DNA of 64,000 nucleotides from GCA-2697345 sp002697345 (GCA_943787605.1 CALSNB010000003.1:124001-188000); one strand, 5' to 3'. Positions 16,091-26,333 are shown, counted from the stretch's first letter. The notes: generated by a model from the letters alone, not told the origin. Translations and numbers: made by a program.

Positions 16091-17470
16091 ATGACAATTA
16101 GGGCAGTTTTAGACCATATTGATAGCAACCTACCTAAGTCACTTTCACGTCTTTTAGAGTTATTAAGAATAGAATCAATTTCAACTGACCCTGCTTTTAA
16201 AGACCAGTGCATTAAAGCAGCTGACTGGTTAGTTTCGGACCTCAAATCTATTGGCTTTCAGGCAGAAAAAAGGAAAACGCCTGGGCACCCAATGGTAGTC
16301 GCTCATCATAAAGGTACAGGTCCACAATTTCTTTTTTATGGGCATTATGATGTCCAGCCCATTGATCCAATAAAACTTTGGAACTCCCCCCCCTTTTTAC
16401 CAACTGTTGAAAATACAAATAATGGTCAAGTAATTAGAGGCCGTGGCTCTTCTGATGACAAAGGTCAATTGATGACTTTTGTGGAAGCCTGTCGTGCATG
16501 GAAATCTGTTTATAAGAAATTACCTGCAAAAGTGTCTATTCTCTTTGAAGGGGAAGAAGAAAGTGGTTCACCGTCACTAATACCCTTTTTGAAGAATAAC
16601 TCGGCTGAGTTAAAATCAAGCATCGCTCTCATTTGTGATACTGGGTTATATGACAATGATACTCCAGGAATAGTAACTTCTCTTAGAGGTACAGTAGGTA
16701 TAGAACTAGAAATTATAGGACCAAATAAAGATTTACATTCTGGAAAATATGGCGGGCTATCTACTAACCCAATCCGAGTTTTAACCAAAATTTTAACTGG
16801 ATTACACGATGATAACGGGAAGATAACCCTACCTGGATTCTATGATGGGGTATCTGAAATTTCTGATGAACTAAGAAAACAATGGGAAAGTTTAAACTTT
16901 AATGAAACAAAGTTTTTAAATGATGTGGGCCTGTCAGAGCCTGCTGGAGAAAAAGGTAGAACAGCCTTGGAAATGCTTTGGGCTCGCCCCACTTGTGATG
17001 TAAATGGCATTTCCGGCGGATATCAGGGAGAAGGTTTTAAAACAGTGATAGCCTCAAAAGCTTCTGCAAAAGTAAGCTTCAGGCTAGTTGGAAAGCAAGA
17101 TCCAAAAAAGGTTGTATCTAACTTCAAAGAGTATGTACAAAAGTCGTTACCTTTGGACTGCTCGGTTAATTATGTAGCTGAAAAAGGGTCCAAGGCTACT
17201 GAGATGTCTTTAAGCCATCCAGCTTTTGAAAAGGCTCGTGATGCCCTTTCTCAAGAGTGGTCTAAACCAGCTAAGTTCATTGGTAGTGGTGGGTCTATAC
17301 CTATCGCTGGATACTTCAAAGAAATTCTTGATATGGATTCTATGTTAATTGGATTTGGTAGGCATGATGATCAAATCCATTCACCAAATGAAAAATATGA
17401 CTTAGAAAGTTTTCATAAAGGTATTAGAAGCTGGGCCAGAATCTTAAACGAACTTGCTGATTTGGAATAA
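16091..17470 (+). CDS. M20 family metallopeptidase (dipeptidase)
   Basis: This cytoplasmic dinuclear-zinc peptidase of 459 residues resembles the carnosinase/ArgE-like dipeptidase group. Metal and catalytic residues are visible: His85 and Asp87 in GHYDVQP, Asp122 in RGSSDDKG, the acidic EGEEESGS at 153-160, and a late His in GRHDDQIHSPNEKY. The middle section (about 195-330) is the dimerisation domain with GPNKDLHSGKYGG. It converges on uppS with 23 bases between the stops. Substrate specificity is not readable beyond di/tripeptide or related amides. Confidence 0.92.
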   Translation: MTIRAVLDHIDSNLPKSLSRLLELLRIESISTDPAFKDQCIKAADWLVSDLKSIGFQAEKRKTPGHPMVVAHHKGTGPQFLFYGHYDVQPIDPIKLWNSPPFLPTVENTNNGQVIRGRGSSDDKGQLMTFVEACRAWKSVYKKLPAKVSILFEGEEESGSPSLIPFLKNNSAELKSSIALICDTGLYDNDTPGIVTSLRGTVGIELEIIGPNKDLHSGKYGGLSTNPIRVLTKILTGLHDDNGKITLPGFYDGVSEISDELRKQWESLNFNETKFLNDVGLSEPAGEKGRTALEMLWARPTCDVNGISGGYQGEGFKTVIASKASAKVSFRLVGKQDPKKVVSNFKEYVQKSLPLDCSVNYVAEKGSKATEMSLSHPAFEKARDALSQEWSKPAKFIGSGGSIPIAGYFKEILDMDSMLIGFGRHDDQIHSPNEKYDLESFHKGIRSWARILNELADLE

Positions 17471-17493
17471 ATAGGCCAACTAAAAGCTATAGT

Positions 17494-18198
17494 TTAACCC
17501 ACGTCAGTCAGATCCAAGCTCCCATATTTTCTTATTTTTTTTGTAAATAAATTAACCTGCTCAAATAATTTTTCAGATGTAAAATCTGGCCACATAGTGT
17601 CTACAAATGACAACTCAGAATATGCTGAATGCCAAAGTAAAAAGTTTGATAATCTCTTTTCTCCACCAGTCCGAATTATTAAATCAGGAGGTCCACAATG
17701 GGAGAGGTCACTAAAAAAATCTAAAGAAGTCTCACTTACTTCATCTACTTTTAATTTCCCAACCGATATGTCATTTGCTACTCTTTTCACGATCCGTACT
17801 ATTTCATCTCTTCCTCCATAGTCCATAGCAATATTTAGACAAAGTCCATTACAACTGACCGTCAAATTTTCTATGTGATTTATAGATTTTATCATTTGAG
17901 GCGATAATCTATCTCGAGAGCCGATAAATCTAACCCTGACATTTTTCTCTTTTAATTCTAATGATTTTTTCTTAACTTGATGTCTTAGTAGCTGGAATAA
18001 TAGTTCAATTTCTGGCTGGGGTCGTTTCCAATTCTCTGTCGAAAAAGCATAAAATGTTAGGGCTCTTATTCCGCAATTTGATGCAACACGAATACATTCT
18101 TCCACCCTCTCAACGCCAACTTTGTGACCATAAGATCGGGGCATACCTTTTTTTGAGGCCCACCTACCGTTACCATCCATTATTATTCCAATATGCAT
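17494..18198 (-). CDS. uppS: Isoprenyl transferase (undecaprenyl diphosphate synthase)
   Basis: This enzyme adds eight cis-isoprene units to farnesyl diphosphate to make the lipid carrier for peptidoglycan. The 234-residue protein has the catalytic Asp8 in MDGNGRW, the YAFSTENWKRP motif and a C-terminal DLIIRTGGEKRLSNFLLW segment. It starts 15 bases after nrdJ on the same strand. In most alphaproteobacteria uppS sits in a frr-uppS-cdsA-dxr-rseP run, which is absent here, so the gene has either moved or is a second copy. The short N-terminus (MHIGIIMDGN) is complete for the catalytic core. Confidence 0.95.
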   Translation of the reverse strand: MHIGIIMDGNGRWASKKGMPRSYGHKVGVERVEECIRVASNCGIRALTFYAFSTENWKRPQPEIELLFQLLRHQVKKKSLELKEKNVRVRFIGSRDRLSPQMIKSINHIENLTVSCNGLCLNIAMDYGGRDEIVRIVKRVANDISVGKLKVDEVSETSLDFFSDLSHCGPPDLIIRTGGEKRLSNFLLWHSAYSELSFVDTMWPDFTSEKLFEQVNLFTKKIRKYGSLDLTDVG

Positions 18199-18213
18199 GG
18201 TGTTAACTATATT

Positions 18214-20505
18214 CTATGCACATTTGGAATGGCCGCATGAACTGCATGTCATACATCCTTCTATCATATGTAGATCATTTTCACCGCAACTTGGACAAAA
18301 CGTCGTTAATCTCAGAGAAGTCGGAGAGCTTTGTTGCGTTAATGTCGGTTTCTTGGTCTCTGGGCTTTGAGGACCTAACACTGCTCTTGACAAAAAACCT
18401 ATCTCAATCATGTGAGTCTCGATGGTGTTACCAATGGCTGCAAGTATTGACGGTATATATTTACCGCCCATCCACGCTCCCCCTCTAGGATCAAAAACAG
18501 CCTTTAGCTCATCAACCACAAAAGACACGTCTCCTCCACGCCGAAACACAGCCGAAATCATTCGTGTCAAACCAACAGTCCAAGCAAAGTGTTCCATATT
18601 TTTAGAATTTACAAAAATCTCAAATGGTCGCCTTTGATCATGGAGTAGAATATCATTTATAGTTATATAAAGCGCATGCTCACTATCAGGCCATTTAACT
18701 TTGTAAGTTCTACCCTCTAAATCTTTAGGTCGAGCTAATGGCTCTGACATATAAACCACCTCGCCACTAATTCCAGTCATCTTAGATGTTTCTATATCTT
18801 TTTTTTCAGATGTATCTACGCTAAGCACTGAACCTGTTACAGCATTTGGACGATATGTTGTACAACCCTTGCAACCCTGATCCCAAGCAGCCATATAGAC
18901 CTCTTTAAACTCCTCAAAAGATATATCTTCAGGGCAATTAATTGTTTTTGAAATAGATGAGTCAATCCACTTTTGAGCAGCAGCCTGCATTTTGACATGA
19001 TCAGTTGGACTTAAAGTTTGCGCATTTACAAAATAGTCAGGGAACTCTTTGTTACCAAATTTCTCTTTCCATAAATTAACAGCATAATCTATAACCTCTT
19101 CTTCTCGTTTGGTCCCATCTTTCTGGAGAACTTTACGATGATAGCTATAAGCGAAGACAGGCTCAATACCACTGGAAACATTCCCAGCATACAAACTAAT
19201 TGTCCCTGTGGGAGCAATTGACGTTAGTAAAGCATTTCTAATTCCATGAGATCTAATAACTTCTTTTACATCATCATCCATTTGAACCATATTACCACTT
19301 TGGAGAAACTGATTTACATCTAGTAACGGGAATGATCCTTTTTCTTGCGCTAATTCCGTGGATGCCAAATAAGCTTCCCTGGATATTAAATGGAGCCATT
19401 CATCAGTTTTTGCTACAGCTTCATCAGAACCATAGCGAACACCGGTCATTAGTAGGGCATCCGCTAGGCCAGTAACGCCCAAGCCAATCCTGCGTTTAGC
19501 ATGAGCTTCCTTTTCTTGAGAAGCCAAAGGGAATTTAGAAACATCAATAACATTGTCCATCATCCGCACTGCCACGGACACAGTTTCCTTTAATAGGGTA
19601 GCATCCAACTTTGAGTTTTCACTAAAAGGTGCATCAATCATTTTAGATAGATTTATTGAACCCAGCAAGCAAGCGCCATATGGAGGAAGTGGTTGCTCTC
19701 CACATGGGTTAGTCGCTGATATTGTTTCGCAATAATTTAAATTATTCATTGCATTTATACGATCAATAAATATTACTCCAGGCTCAGCAAAGTCATACGT
19801 GCTCTGCATGATTTTGTCCCATAAGTATTTAGCGCTTACAGTCTTGTATATTTTTTTATCAAATATCAAAGACCAGTCTTTTTTATTTTTAACAGCATCC
19901 ATAAATTTATCCGTCACTAAAACAGATAAATTAAACATCCTCAGTTTCTGAGAATCAGATTTTGCATCCACAAACGAAAGTATATCTGGATGATCACACC
20001 TCATTGTTGCCATCATAGCACCTCGCCGCGAACCAGCTGACATTATTGTTTGGCACATAGAGTCCCAGACATTCATAAAAGAAAGAGGTCCAGAAGCATC
20101 TGCCGCAACACCCTTTACATCTGAACCTGAGGGGCGAATCGTAGAAAAATCATAACCGATTCCTCCACCCTGTTGCATTGTTATTGCCGCCTCCTTTAGC
20201 ATATCAAATATTCCAGGTATTGAGTCTGGAACTGTTCCCATAACAAAACAGTTGAACAACGTGACTGAACGCCCAGTACCAGCCCCTGCTAGAATTCTAC
20301 CTGCAGGCAAAAACTTAAAGTCCTCTAAAGTTGAATAAAATATTTTCTCCCATCTTTCTGGGCTTTTTTCAACTGACGCAAGGGACTTGGCGACTCTAGA
20401 CCAAGAGTCAGTTACAGTTTTATCCAAAGGTATTTGGCCAGCATCTTTGTATCGATACTTCATATCCCAGATTTGTTCTGAAAAAGGTGTTACAAAGTCA
20501 GACAT
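18214..20505 (-). CDS. nrdJ: Adenosylcobalamin-dependent (class II) ribonucleotide reductase
   Basis: The enzyme reduces ribonucleotides to deoxyribonucleotides using a radical generated from adenosylcobalamin, with or without oxygen. The 763-residue protein contains the first redox cysteine in NCFVMG (Cys86), QQGGGIGYDFS at 111-121, the thiyl-radical Cys268 in NPCGEQPLPPYG, and a C-terminal cysteine cluster CPSCGEN...CMTCSSCGHSKC typical of the NrdJ tail. No N-terminal ATP-cone is apparent. cobQ and cobU in this window indicate that the cell makes its own cofactor. A GTTCTAGAAC palindrome lies a short way upstream of the start. It is followed by uppS. Confidence 0.96.
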   Translation of the reverse strand: MSDFVTPFSEQIWDMKYRYKDAGQIPLDKTVTDSWSRVAKSLASVEKSPERWEKIFYSTLEDFKFLPAGRILAGAGTGRSVTLFNCFVMGTVPDSIPGIFDMLKEAAITMQQGGGIGYDFSTIRPSGSDVKGVAADASGPLSFMNVWDSMCQTIMSAGSRRGAMMATMRCDHPDILSFVDAKSDSQKLRMFNLSVLVTDKFMDAVKNKKDWSLIFDKKIYKTVSAKYLWDKIMQSTYDFAEPGVIFIDRINAMNNLNYCETISATNPCGEQPLPPYGACLLGSINLSKMIDAPFSENSKLDATLLKETVSVAVRMMDNVIDVSKFPLASQEKEAHAKRRIGLGVTGLADALLMTGVRYGSDEAVAKTDEWLHLISREAYLASTELAQEKGSFPLLDVNQFLQSGNMVQMDDDVKEVIRSHGIRNALLTSIAPTGTISLYAGNVSSGIEPVFAYSYHRKVLQKDGTKREEEVIDYAVNLWKEKFGNKEFPDYFVNAQTLSPTDHVKMQAAAQKWIDSSISKTINCPEDISFEEFKEVYMAAWDQGCKGCTTYRPNAVTGSVLSVDTSEKKDIETSKMTGISGEVVYMSEPLARPKDLEGRTYKVKWPDSEHALYITINDILLHDQRRPFEIFVNSKNMEHFAWTVGLTRMISAVFRRGGDVSFVVDELKAVFDPRGGAWMGGKYIPSILAAIGNTIETHMIEIGFLSRAVLGPQSPETKKPTLTQQSSPTSLRLTTFCPSCGENDLHMIEGCMTCSSCGHSKCA

Positions 20506-20610
20506 TGTTTGATAACTTTCCTATTAGCGTTCTAGAACATTTAGTCATAAACCGAATAATAGCGTACGGCAAGAATAAGGATGCAGTTGAAACAATAATA
20601 TGGAAAATTA

Positions 20611-21039
20611 ATGAACTACATTAACCTCGTAAAAATCAATGTTGGGTCCTCATCTGTTAAAGATGTAAAAGAATGGCAGACCACAAACAAGCATAAATGG
20701 CCAGATGGGTTACCAAGGCATATAACAAGAATGTGGCCAAAAAGAGAGATGGAACTACTGGCTGGTGGCTCTATTTATTGGGTTATTAAGGGCTATATTA
20801 TGGCTCGTCAAAAAATAACTGGTATGGAAGAATATCATCGTCATGATGGTGTAAGATGCTGCGCCTTAATATTCGATCCAATTATTTTTGAAACTGAGAG
20901 CATACGAAAGAGGCCTTTTCAAGGTTGGCGATATCTTGCGAAAGAAGATAGCCCACTGGATTTACTAATTAAAGAAACCGACGACGACCATTTGCCCATA
21001 GAGCTTTTGACTAGGCTAGCAGATATTGGAGTTCGTTAG
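20611..21039 (+). CDS. DUF1489 family protein
   Basis: This 142-residue conserved alphaproteobacterial protein of unknown function has the family hallmarks RHITRMWPKREMELLAGGSIYWVIKGYIMARQKI and a downstream RCCALIFDP segment. It has no signal peptide and no convincing transmembrane helix. It is divergent from nrdJ with a 105-base gap and converges on hisS (19 bases between stops). No function can be inferred from the neighbours. Confidence 0.9.
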   Translation: MNYINLVKINVGSSSVKDVKEWQTTNKHKWPDGLPRHITRMWPKREMELLAGGSIYWVIKGYIMARQKITGMEEYHRHDGVRCCALIFDPIIFETESIRKRPFQGWRYLAKEDSPLDLLIKETDDDHLPIELLTRLADIGVR

Positions 21040-21058
21040 AAAGCTTTTAGGTTTGGTA

Positions 21059-22549
21059 CTAGCGATCTCTGTTCAGTATTTTACGGACTTCCGCAACAAG
21101 GTTGCCCCTTAAAACTTCAGTTTGTGCTGGTTGTGATTTCCACTGCTCAAGGGTGGCGCCTTTCGCAATTTCTGAACCTAACAAAAGATCTTTTAATTGA
21201 ATTACACCCTTACCTATTTCCTCTGAGCCCTCAATAATTGCTATTGGAGAGTTCCTTTTGTCCGCATACTTTAATTGGTTGCCAAAGTTTTTAGGGTTAC
21301 CCATATAAACCTCTGCCGCAATGCCCGCAGACCTTAACTCAGACGCAATGTTCTGATAAGATGCCAGCATTCCTTTATCCATAACTGTAACTATGACAGG
21401 GCCATTTAGCTCTGTTGATCTATCATCATTCGCCGCTAAAGCTGCCATTAACCGGTCAACCCCAATAGAGATTCCAGTAGCAGGAACTTCCTGACCAGTG
21501 AACCTCTTTATTAAATCATCATATCTACCGCCACCTGCTACTGATCCAAATGAGCGCTTACCACCAGTTTCATCAAAGACTTGGAATGTTAATTCTGCCT
21601 CATATACCGGGCCTGTGTAATAACCCAACCCTCGCACTACACTTGGATCTAAATAAACTTGATCACTCATATAACCTTGTGATTCAGTAAGCTCTAAAAT
21701 TGTTTCAAGTTCATTCACTCCTGCTAAACCAACAGCTGAACCTTTAACCAAATCTGTTAGGTTTCTAATAGTTTCAGTAGCAGTTGATCCCTTAGATTGA
21801 ACGAAGCTGAGTATTATCTTAATTTGCTCTTCACTTAAATTAGCTCCTTTAGTGAAATCACCACTATCATCCTTTCTACCTCTCCCCAGTAATTCAGAAA
21901 TATTTCTAACGCCTAGTCGATCCAACTTATCTATTGCCCTTAATACTGTACCTCGTTCATTTATTTTGTAATCAACGTCGTCAGGCTTTAGGAGGCCCGC
22001 AACCTCCATGACTCCATTTAAAATCTTTCTATTATTGACTTTAACAATATAGTCACCCCTACTTATACCAGCCGCCTCGAGTGCGTCGCATAACAAAGTA
22101 CATATTTCTACATCAGCAGCGAGGTTAGACGAGCCAACCGTGTCAGCATCACACTGGTAAAACTGTCGGTACCGACCCAATCCAGGTTTTTCATTTCGCC
22201 AGACTGGCCCCATAGAATAGCGCCTGTATGGGTTAGGCAAATCATTCCTAAACTGAGAATAAACCCGCGCTAGAGGTGCTGTTAAATCATACCTGAGTGC
22301 AAGCCAAGTATCATCTTCCTCCCAGGCAAATACTCCCTCATTCGGGCGATCAATATCAGGTAGAAACTTTCCGAGCGCTTCAACAGTCTCCACAGCTGAG
22401 CTTTCCAAAGCACTAAAACCATAAAGCTGATAAACTTCAGAAATATCATTTAACAATTTCTGCCGTTGGATAAGTTCATACCCGAAGTAATCCCTAAAAC
22501 CTTTAGGAGTTTCCGCCTTTGGACGCGGTTGTTTTTTTAATTTAGACAT
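21059..22549 (-). CDS. hisS: Histidyl-tRNA synthetase
   Basis: This class II synthetase has 496 residues, the long alphaproteobacterial form. Motif 2 is visible as YSMGPVWRNEKPGLGRYRQFYQCD, the histidine-specific motif as VRGLGYYTGPVYEAE, and motif 3 as GGGRYDDLIKRFTG...GISIGVDRLM. The C-terminal anticodon-binding domain runs from about residue 390. The hisZ and hisG genes that often follow hisS in this order are not adjacent. The start MSKLKKQPRPKAETPKGFRD gives the typical N-terminus. It is divergent from slyX. Confidence 0.96.
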   Translation of the reverse strand: MSKLKKQPRPKAETPKGFRDYFGYELIQRQKLLNDISEVYQLYGFSALESSAVETVEALGKFLPDIDRPNEGVFAWEEDDTWLALRYDLTAPLARVYSQFRNDLPNPYRRYSMGPVWRNEKPGLGRYRQFYQCDADTVGSSNLAADVEICTLLCDALEAAGISRGDYIVKVNNRKILNGVMEVAGLLKPDDVDYKINERGTVLRAIDKLDRLGVRNISELLGRGRKDDSGDFTKGANLSEEQIKIILSFVQSKGSTATETIRNLTDLVKGSAVGLAGVNELETILELTESQGYMSDQVYLDPSVVRGLGYYTGPVYEAELTFQVFDETGGKRSFGSVAGGGRYDDLIKRFTGQEVPATGISIGVDRLMAALAANDDRSTELNGPVIVTVMDKGMLASYQNIASELRSAGIAAEVYMGNPKNFGNQLKYADKRNSPIAIIEGSEEIGKGVIQLKDLLLGSEIAKGATLEQWKSQPAQTEVLRGNLVAEVRKILNRDR

Positions 22550-22649
22550 TGAAACAAACCGATTAATAATTCTTTAGCCCTGCTTTAACTGACGTGCTAA
22601 TGAGGGGCAAGGCAAAGGCTAATTTAAAACTATAAAAAAGGTTAAATTC

Positions 22650-22850
22650 ATGGACTCCATTATAATAGAAGAAAAGTTATCACACATTATGAAGAGCTTG
22701 GACGAATTATCTGATATCGTTGCCAAGCACGAGACCACAATTTCTTTATCAGCTTCTAGGATCGAAAAATTAATGAGTACGTTAGCAGAAAAAGAGCTCG
22801 AAAGTGGCGGTGCTGCATATTTTCAAGATGACAAACCACCTCATTACTAA
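22650..22850 (+). CDS. slyX: SlyX family protein
   Basis: This 66-residue small coiled-coil protein has heptad-like hydrophobic spacing through residues 5-50 and the diagnostic C-terminus PPHY. SlyX proteins are widespread in proteobacteria but their molecular role is not established. An AAGG ribosome site sits about 9 bases before the ATG. The gene is placed between hisS (divergent) and dnaE (convergent). The short length and the conserved end together make the call reliable. Confidence 0.87.
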   Translation: MDSIIIEEKLSHIMKSLDELSDIVAKHETTISLSASRIEKLMSTLAEKELESGGAAYFQDDKPPHY

Positions 22851-22880
22851 CTATTTTTGAGGCACGAACTCTACTTAAAT

Positions 22881-25800
22881 TCAATATTCCTCTACTGATA
22901 GAACACCCTTAATTTCTCTTAATGCATTGTTTACTTGTGGATTAATTGGAAAAGAGTCTCCGACTAAAAGCTCAACCTCCCCTGGAAGACCTGAGTCTAC
23001 TAAGCAAAGAGAGACCTCTCCACGACCAAAAACACTTTTCTCTTTATCGACACGGCTTAATAAGGAGGCAACAGAAGAAATCGTTCCACCTGAGTTAACA
23101 AAAACTTTTAAACCTTTTTTACTTTTGTCCACTAAAGCAGTATCGATAGGTTGCGCCGCACGACAAAGTAACTTTAATTGTTCAGCCTCTGAGGTTGCTT
23201 CAACACTCATAACCACATTTTCTCCAGCAACAAGGTATTGCTCAGAGGAATCTAAAACATCAGAAAATAAGGTTACCTCAAATAAACCCGTTGGATCTGA
23301 CACCTGAACAAAAGAGAACCTATTTCCTCGTGCTGACTTTCTATCTTGACGTCCTGAAATAGTTCCTGCGACTTTGGCAATTACCGGTCCATTTTTTACT
23401 AAAGTTCGTAGTTCAGCAAGTGTGGTTACTCCATTTCGCTTTAAAGAACTCTTATAATCATCTAACGGGTGACCCGAAAGGTAAAACCCAATCGCACGAT
23501 GTTCCTCAACGAGTTTTTCACTCGCCAACCAGCTATCAAGCTCTTTCAACTTCGGTTCTAATAAGTCTTCTCCAGCCTCCCCAAAAAGCGAACTTTGATC
23601 CGAAACTCTTTGATCATGAATTGCTGCTGAATATAAGACCAAGCTGTCTAGGCTTTTCAATAAAACCGATCTGTTTGAATTGAGTTGGTCAAATGCTCCT
23701 GCTCTGACCAACATTTCCAGTGGACGCTTTCCTATTTTCTTCATTTCAACCAGCCTAGAGAATTCAAAAATATCACTGAATTTTTTTGAAACACTTTTTT
23801 CACGTGCGTCAACTATTAATTGCATCGCTTCTGGACCAACATTCTTTAAAGCAGTTAGAGCGTATATAAGTTCATTATTCTTAACGGAGAAATCTACTTC
23901 CGAACGATTAACGCAGGGTGGTACTATTGATAAGTGCAACCCATTAATAATTTCATCTTTATAAATAGAAAGCTTATCTGTTAAGTGCATATCACAATTC
24001 ATTACACCAGCCATGAACTCTAAAGGGTAATTAGCCTTTAGCCATGCTGTCTGATAACTAACTATGGCATAAGCCGCTGCGTGGGATTTATTAAAGCCAT
24101 AATTGGCAAACTTCTCGAGTAAATCAAAAACTTCTGATGCTTTTTTTTCATCAACCCCGTTAGACTCAGCACCCTTCATAAATTTTGGTCTCTCAGCATC
24201 CATAGCTTCTTTAATTTTCTTACCCATAGCGCGTCTAAGTAGATCTGCTCCTCCTAGACTATATCCAGCCATAACTTGAGCAATTTCCATAACTTGTTCT
24301 TGATAGACAATAATCCCTTGAGTCTCAGCAAGGATATGATCAATAAGAGGATGGATAGAAACTAATTCTTTTAAACCATTTTTTACCTCACAATAAGCTG
24401 GAATATTTTCCATCGGCCCAGGTCTGTATAGAGCTACCAATGCGACAATATCCTCTATGCAGGTAGGCTTCATCCTACGAAGAGCATCCATCATGCCCGA
24501 GCTTTCCACCTGGAATACTGCTACCGTTTTGGCCGAAGCATATAATTCGAAGGTTTTTTGATCATCAAGAGAGATGTTACCGATATCAATTATGACATTG
24601 CGGGTTTTTAATAAATTTAATGCATTTTGAATAACGGTAAGAGTCTTTAGACCCAAAAAGTCAAATTTTACGAGGCCCGAAAGTTCGACCCATTTCATAC
24701 TAAACTGCGTTGCGACCATAGTCGATCTCGGGTCTTGATATAATGGGACGAGTTCATCTAATGGTCTATCACCAATTACAACTCCAGCAGCATGGGTAGA
24801 CGCGTTTCTCAGTAATCCCTCAACTTTTTCTGAATAATCCAGCAGTCTGGCAACTACCTCTTCCTGTTTAGCCGCATCTTTTAAACGAGGTTCATCAGTC
24901 AAAGCTTTTGCAATACTGACAGGCCGAACCCCATCAACAGGTATTAACTTAGCTAAAGAATCAACCTGCCCATAAGGCATCTGCAAAACACGACCAATAT
25001 CTCGAATTGCCGCTTTGGACAGTAATGCCCCAAAAGTAATTATCTGTCCGACTTTATCTTGACCATATTTCTGTTGAACGTAGTTAATTACTTCTTCTCT
25101 CCTATCCATACAAAAATCGATATCAAAATCAGGCATAGAAACACGTTCTGGATTCAAAAATCGCTCAAATAAAAGGGAATAACGTAAAGGATCTAAATCA
25201 GTAATAGTTAGGGCATACGCCACTAAAGATCCCGCTCCAGACCCTCGCCCCGGACCAACAGGGATTCCTTTAGATTTTGCCCACTTAATAAAGTCTGCAA
25301 CGATCAGAAAGTAACCTGGAAATCCCATTTCTTCTATTACTTTAAGCTCAAAATCTAGTCGGCTTTCATATTCTGATATTGGAGCTACCAGTTTAATAAC
25401 TTTTAACCTTGATTTAAGTCCCATTCTTGCTTCATTACACAATTCTTCATTTTCGTTCTCGGCAAATTTTGGGAGTATTGGATCTCTAGTTTCAGCTTTG
25501 AAGGCGCACCTACGAGCGATCTCAACAGTGTTACTAGTTGCCTCAGGCAAATCAGCAAATAATGTCAACATTTCCTGCTGAGTTTTAAAATAGTGCTGAG
25601 TACTCAATTGTCGTCGAGACTGCTTTTGATCAACATAAGAACCAGATGAAATACACATTAATGCATCATGCGCTTCGAACATTTCAGTATCATGAAAATA
25701 AACATCATTTGTTGCAACAAGAGGGATTTTAAGTTCATATGCGAGATCAATAAATAAGCTCTCGGTCTTTGCTTCTATATTTGGAAGCCCATTTTCTCCC

Positions 25801-26333
25801 GGATGCCTTTGAAGCTCAATATACAAATTACTCTTAAAAATATCTAAAAAGTCTACTAATAACTGTCTAGCATCTGAAATTTTATCAGAATTTAACAGCC
25901 TTCCTACTGGACCTTCCGCTCCACCAGTAAGGCAAATTAAACCTTCTGAATATAATCTTAAATCCTCTATTTTTATTTGAGCTTGACCTTCACTTTCAAA
26001 ATAAGCCCTAGAATTAAGTTTTAAAAGGTTTTTATAGCCAATTTCATTTTGAACAAGAAGAACGATAGAATCACTATTTTTGGACGTACCTATTTCTGGT
26101 AGCTTTAGATATGACAAATCCATCTGGCATCCCAGGATCGGTTGAATTCCGGCTGAAGAAGCATACTCAGAGAACTCTAAGGCACCAAATAAATTGTTAG
26201 TGTCTGTGACCGCTACCGCTGGCATCTCCGCAGAAATACACATTTCAGGTATTTTTTTAAGTCGAATAGCGCCTTCAAGTAGTGAATATTCTGAATGGAG
26301 TCTTAAGTGGATAAATTTAGGATTCTTTGACAT
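22881..26333 (-). CDS. dnaE: DNA polymerase III subunit alpha
   Basis: This is the replicative polymerase catalytic subunit, 1150 residues. The N-terminal PHP domain begins with LRLHSEYSLLEGA, and the palm has GPGRGSGAGSLVAYAL and the catalytic PDFDIDFCMDRREEV. The finger region contains YQEQVMEIAQ and NYGFNKSHAAAYA. An OB domain lies near the C-terminus (GTISGRQDRKSARGNRFSFVQVSDP). This is DnaE1, not the SOS polymerase DnaE2, judging by length and the complete PHP, OB and tail segments. It is divergent from xdhA across 162 bases. Confidence 0.97.
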   Translation of the reverse strand: MSKNPKFIHLRLHSEYSLLEGAIRLKKIPEMCISAEMPAVAVTDTNNLFGALEFSEYASSAGIQPILGCQMDLSYLKLPEIGTSKNSDSIVLLVQNEIGYKNLLKLNSRAYFESEGQAQIKIEDLRLYSEGLICLTGGAEGPVGRLLNSDKISDARQLLVDFLDIFKSNLYIELQRHPGENGLPNIEAKTESLFIDLAYELKIPLVATNDVYFHDTEMFEAHDALMCISSGSYVDQKQSRRQLSTQHYFKTQQEMLTLFADLPEATSNTVEIARRCAFKAETRDPILPKFAENENEELCNEARMGLKSRLKVIKLVAPISEYESRLDFELKVIEEMGFPGYFLIVADFIKWAKSKGIPVGPGRGSGAGSLVAYALTITDLDPLRYSLLFERFLNPERVSMPDFDIDFCMDRREEVINYVQQKYGQDKVGQIITFGALLSKAAIRDIGRVLQMPYGQVDSLAKLIPVDGVRPVSIAKALTDEPRLKDAAKQEEVVARLLDYSEKVEGLLRNASTHAAGVVIGDRPLDELVPLYQDPRSTMVATQFSMKWVELSGLVKFDFLGLKTLTVIQNALNLLKTRNVIIDIGNISLDDQKTFELYASAKTVAVFQVESSGMMDALRRMKPTCIEDIVALVALYRPGPMENIPAYCEVKNGLKELVSIHPLIDHILAETQGIIVYQEQVMEIAQVMAGYSLGGADLLRRAMGKKIKEAMDAERPKFMKGAESNGVDEKKASEVFDLLEKFANYGFNKSHAAAYAIVSYQTAWLKANYPLEFMAGVMNCDMHLTDKLSIYKDEIINGLHLSIVPPCVNRSEVDFSVKNNELIYALTALKNVGPEAMQLIVDAREKSVSKKFSDIFEFSRLVEMKKIGKRPLEMLVRAGAFDQLNSNRSVLLKSLDSLVLYSAAIHDQRVSDQSSLFGEAGEDLLEPKLKELDSWLASEKLVEEHRAIGFYLSGHPLDDYKSSLKRNGVTTLAELRTLVKNGPVIAKVAGTISGRQDRKSARGNRFSFVQVSDPTGLFEVTLFSDVLDSSEQYLVAGENVVMSVEATSEAEQLKLLCRAAQPIDTALVDKSKKGLKVFVNSGGTISSVASLLSRVDKEKSVFGRGEVSLCLVDSGLPGEVELLVGDSFPINPQVNNALREIKGVLSVEEY

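Noticed and set aside
20530..20545. GTTCTAGAAC palindrome upstream of nrdJ
   Set aside because: It is a 10-base palindrome, not the GTTC-N7-GTTC direct repeat, and does not match an NrdR box. It was left as a remark in the nrdJ entry.
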